64,000 bases of DNA, taken from Vombatus ursinus. Its lineage: Eukaryota > Chordata > Mammalia > Diprotodontia > Vombatidae. This document shows, one piece after another, positions 60,780-64,000 of this stretch. Below the pieces are notes generated by a model that had not been told where the DNA came from, searched no databases, and was given only the letters and a program-made list of their open reading frames with translations. Position 1 is the stretch's first letter. Each line of letters begins with the position of its first letter. The stretch spans positions 12,193,984-12,257,983 of the forward strand of contig NW_020954548.1 of assembly GCF_900497805.2 (NCBI RefSeq), written 5' to 3'. A program made the position numbers and the translations under genes.

Positions 60780-61070
60780 ACTATGAGTGGGATCAGGCTC
60801 CCCTGACTTATAAACAGAGTTGGGAACACCAAGGGGCTGTAACTCTAACTGTCTCATCTAACTAGTGACACAGGACTTGATCCTGTCCAGTACTCCTCTC
60901 CAGACTTCAAGCATGGGACCAGCCCTCTTACTACCAGTGGGTCATCTGGCCACCTTGGGTGACATGTCCTTAACCTTCCAGTAACAGTTTGAGACCTGGG
61001 TACAGATAAGCTATGGTTTTAAACGTGGGAAAGAACTAGGGTATAGACACTGCTAGTCCCAGACTAATCC
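60780..61070. other. Unassigned GC-richer segment
   Basis: CAGGCTCCCCTGACTTATAA to GGTATAGACACTGCTAGTCC. Locally richer in GC, with no frame longer than expected and no family recognised. Confidence 0.25.
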
Positions 61071-61299
61071 TATGCAATTAAGAGATTTGTTAATCATGCT
61101 TTTCCTAGTCATAATAAACAAAATACTGGACAACAGAGTAAAACCAAATTACTGGTTGTTTTAATATAAAATAACAACTTTCTTGTATCTTTCCCTGAGA
61201 ATTTAATAGGAATAATTCTTTCCTTTAATGGAAAATCTTGAATTACTTTATGACTGAATTAGAATATGCACAAGGATCAGCTCAATTGAATAGATCAGT

Positions 61300-61735
61300 T
61301 AATCAACAAATATTTCTCAAGCACTTACTGGGTTGCCTGACACTGCTAAATTCTGATTAAAAACAAGAATAACATACCCAGTCCCTAACCACATGGACTT
61401 AAGTTCTAATAGGGGAAACAGGATGGATATAGGTCTATACAAGTAAACATGGAGGGGAAGGCTCCAGCAGCTAAGGAGAAGGAAGAGGAATGAAGGGGCA
61501 GTTGGACTTGAGTTTTAAAGCAAGTCAGAAATTCTAAGAGGAAAACAGATGTGAGGATGAAGAACATTTCAGGCATGATGGACAGTCTGTGCAAAAGCAT
61601 AGAGATGGAAGATACAGTGTTGTGTGCCAGTAGGGTTAGATTACAGAGGACATGAAAAGGAAAATAAGTGTACAAGATTGGAAAGGTAAGGAGAGAAGTT
61701 TTGAAGACCTTTAAATTCCAAACAAGGTACGTTTT
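61300..61735 (-). mobile_element. Antisense L2 3' region with tail
   Basis: TCAACAAATATTTCTCAAGC, GGAAACAGGATGGATATAGG, AAGCATAGAGATGGAAGATAC and ATTGGAAAGGTAAGGAGAG form a contiguous antisense L2-type run. It also supports the same identity for similar blocks elsewhere. Confidence 0.6.
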
Positions 61736-62160
61736 AATATGATCAAATTAAGTTAGATATGTAGGTTAAAATTAATGTGATTCAAATTACTATTTTCATA
61801 CAAAAATTGAATATGTCAGTATATTAATTAACTCATAAACTCAGATGTAACACAGAATAAAGACCAAAACTGCTATGGAAGAGGACCAAAAAATAAAAAT
61901 GTAAAATAGAATATGAAACTCAAAACTAATAGAATCATACTGTCTTTTTTAATTAGTACTTATCCTCCTATTCCCCATGCAACTTCCTTCTTGTGTGCAT
62001 TCCTTTGTTAAATAAATCTAGTAGTACAACTACTTAAATTACTGAACAATAGATTTATACACATGTAAATTGCATTAATGTGAGCTAAACAATATTGTAA
62101 ATAAAATATGCAGTTTTGTCAATATCTTATGACACAACTTATCACTAAAGTTATCTTTAC

Positions 62161-62369
62161 CTTTATGGTTTGTTTGGTGGTCTGAAGTTTTTGATCAGTT
62201 ATATGTTGTTGCTGTGCAAGCTTTTCATTGGCTTCTTTTAATTCCTTAACAGAAGCTTCAGTAGACTTTTTCAAATCCTGTAGCATATTGATTTGCTGCT
62301 GCATGGATGCAACTTGTACATGTAATACTGATTTCGTGAAGTTTACATTGTTCTCATTCTCTTTGTTAA
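62161..62369 (-). CDS. CNTLN: CNTLN exon, start of C-terminal coiled coil
   Basis: This 209-nt exon follows an 84-nt intron. The acceptor is TTGTTTAG and the donor AAAG|GTAAAG. Joined to the preceding single G it gives 70 codons and ends on a codon boundary. The protein begins VNKENENN and passes into a heptad-rich helix (SMQQQINMLQ, then VKELKEANEKLAQQQ), ending KQTIK. From memory human centlein has SLQQQNSVLQ and VKEYKEVNEKLLHQQQ at the same place, a clear orthologous match. The next exon lies 46.7 kb downstream. An internal TTTTACAG in the short intron could act as an alternative acceptor, but would shift the frame. Confidence 0.92.
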
Positions 62370-62453
62370 CTAAACAAACAATGTGGTAAATGATGGTTTT
62401 TAGTCTTCTGTAAAATTTAAAATGACAGTTATGCAATTTCAATACATTCTCAC
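62370..62453 (-). other. CNTLN: CNTLN 84-nt mini-intron
   Basis: A very short GT-AG intron between two CNTLN exons, near the lower practical size for vertebrate introns. It contains its own TTTTACAG, a candidate internal acceptor. It is AT-rich, with no repeat. Confidence 0.8.
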
Positions 62454-62544
62454 CTTTAATAGTGGCTGGTGCACATACACTCCTCAAAGCACTAATTTTC
62501 TTCTTCTTTAAAAATGATCTTCTATAATTCTTATTATCGATATC
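62454..62544 (-). CDS. CNTLN: CNTLN (centlein) internal exon, first of seven in window
   Basis: Internal exon of centlein, a large coiled-coil protein of the centrosome. From the literature it bridges C-Nap1 and CEP68 in centrosome cohesion and also binds microtubules. The 91-nt exon is bounded on the minus strand by AAATTCAG acceptor and AAAG|GTGAGA donor. It starts at a full codon and ends one base into the next. It encodes 30 residues beginning DIDNKNYRRSF, a lysine-rich, non-helical linker. From memory this aligns with the basic linker of human centlein (HDKNAKKPTFQKK), although only about a third of positions agree. The identification therefore rests on position, phase and the strong match of the next exons. 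Exons upstream of this one are outside the window to the right. No start codon is expected here. Confidence 0.82.
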
Positions 62545-64000
62545 CTGAATTTAAAAGCCTCATACAAATTAGATTAGTATTCAAAAACTGTAGTTAGATA
62601 AAATAAAAACAATAATTTTACTTACTTAAAACATAAGAAGAGCAAATAAAATTCATATCAGATAAATATGAAAAAAAATTAGCAAAACTGTATGTTGTTC
62701 TTGCCCAGAACCAGAATTTATTGGTTAGAACTAGAAATTCAACTAGCAAGCAGAAGGTCAAGTCAATTTTCCAGAAATAACTTTAAGGACTTCTAAAGAA
62801 ATGTAGGACCAAATGTGAAAAGTATTAAAATAAAATGTATTGTGAGACTTTTAATTATTTTGATTCTGGGTGTATCAATCCATCACTCCTCTTTTCAATC
62901 CTGCCTGACCATTCCTTGGATATTTCACTGTGATGTCAGCAGTGGACCTGGGCAAATAGAGGAAATGAAACTTCAGTTGTTCTATTTAGTTACCAGTCAC
63001 AGCAGGAGGAAGAGATTGAAACTATTAACTGAACTGATTTTTAAAGATAATCTGTTCATTTCAATTACCCATGCTACCTTTGTACTCGAATGCCAGGGAT
63101 AATCAAAAATTGTCTTCAAGTGGTAGTATGAGACTTTCAGATGTCAATGCAAGATGCAGAAAAAGATAACTCATATGAATTATGAAAATAATATATTCTT
63201 GAAATTTTTATCAGCACAGAAGGGGAAAATAATCATAAAGAAATTAAGAAAGCAATTCAACCACTACTGTCTGGTGCACATAGATTAAAAGATAAAGTAA
63301 TGTGTGTAGGTAAATCAATGACTATCCCTCAAGGAGTTACTTTTCTCCAGACTCCTTGATGATAACATACTAAGATTAAATAAAACAAAGCTATATTGCC
63401 TTGCTTTCTAAAACTTCTCTTCAATAATAAATATTACTTTCCAAAAATGAATTTAAAAGGACACAGACATACAAAGTTGTCAACATGTTTTAAAACTTTA
63501 AAACAGAAATGAGTATTCCTGTGGTGGGATTTTTTAAAAATGGCAAATTTTGGTTAGATGCTTATTTTGGGGGGAGTTTTTTTTGCTTTTTTGCTTTGGC
63601 ATAAAAATTAATTCAATGTAAAAAAGATTACTTCTCATAAATTAGAAATTCTCTGAAGTCCTCAATCCTGGAACAAATTAATGAGTAAAGTATTTTAGTT
63701 TAGGTGGCATTTTTGAAGACATACTGTCATTAAAAAAAAGCATTTCTTGGAAGTCATTAGCAGGAAAATGGTATTTTAAAACTTTAAGATATGACATTTA
63801 TTTTTAAGATCAATTCTTAGCAGAGGAAAAAAAGGCACTCTCTGATTTAAAATAACTGCACATTACCTGATATATGCATGTTACCTGTAATTTATTCAGT
63901 TCCATTGAATACCATAAAATAAAGAATGTTGACATAAATTCTCATTGTGACAATGGATTATACACTTTATAGATAGTGAATAAACAAAATGAATGATTAA
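62545..64000 (-). other. CNTLN: CNTLN upstream intron, no element recognised
   Basis: The intron leading into the first exon in the window continues beyond the right edge. It is AT-rich. A 95-codon plus-strand frame at 62815-63102 resembles nothing known and is probably chance. No further centlein exon was detected. Confidence 0.5.

Larger units (their letters stand above)
15500..62160 (-). other. CNTLN: Giant CNTLN intron (46.7 kb)
   Basis: The centlein peptide continues directly from the exon at 62161 to that at 15499 (KQTIK | KLNSDL), so no coding exon is required between them. The intron holds most of the transposable elements listed separately. I found nothing assignable in 15510-18790, 44220-46290, 47720-48120, 55340-56980, 57040-59690 and 60440-61300. 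Confidence 0.8.

Noticed and set aside
1-64000. CRISPR arrays, operons, phage or bacterial genes
   Set aside because: None are present. Spliced exons, LINE/SINE content and dinucleotide repeats show vertebrate nuclear DNA.

Overview
This is a vertebrate nuclear window, almost certainly from a marsupial. The evidence is several copies of a tRNA-derived SINE with the head GGGCAGCTAGGTGGCACAGT, marsupial-style L1 and half-L1 (HAL1) elements starting at an 'AGCCAAGATGGCRGAGTAAG' end, a BovB-like RTE element, many old L2/MIR/CR1-L3 fragments, long dinucleotide repeats, and roughly 35% GC intronic DNA. The species cannot be fixed from sequence alone. An Australian lineage is a guess from the SINE type.

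One protein-coding gene is present. Seven exons on the minus strand encode 332 consecutive in-frame codons of a coiled-coil protein that I recognise as centlein (CNTLN), a centrosome-cohesion and microtubule-associated protein. In transcription order the exons are 62544-62454, 62369-62161, 15499-15353, 7229-7132, 5789-5663, 4271-4134 and 3548-3363. All have GT/AG borders and compatible phases. The 5' exons lie beyond the right edge and the last exons beyond the left edge. An 84-nt intron sits next to a 46.7-kb intron.

Layout, left to right. 1-3300: an old L1 ORF2 scrap, L2 pieces and a striking inverted repeat (381-692 against 2991-3303, essentially identical), with a third partial copy at about 2259-2370. 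3363-7229: four exons in AT-rich intron. 7230-15352: intron with MIR, L2, SINE and microsatellites. 15353-15499: exon. 15500-62160: the giant intron. It holds a BovB-like RTE (20.1-21.95 kb) with a SINE inside it, a palindromic hAT-type MITE (23.35 kb), a possible solo LTR (about 24.9-25.5 kb), a repeat-poor AT-rich block (25.9-28.9 kb), a CR1/L3 fragment (29-31.5 kb), L2 copies, a minus-strand HAL1 with a tandemly doubled 5' unit (34.7-38.7 kb), a plus-strand HAL1 with two tandem 3' ends inside one target-site duplication (40.6-44.2 kb), a minus-strand L1 (48.7-53.2 kb), an RTE-X-like fragment (53.2-54.2 kb) and an RPL15 processed pseudogene (59.7-60.4 kb). 62161-62544: two exons close together. 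62545-64000: upstream intron.

I see no new gene system here. The most useful non-routine observations are the identical inverted repeat beside an exon, the doubled ends of the two HAL1 elements, the nested target sites at 34.5/34.7/38.7 kb, and an SINE carrying the 3' end of a neighbouring RTE. Protein and repeat-family identifications rest on memory of these families, not on a search.
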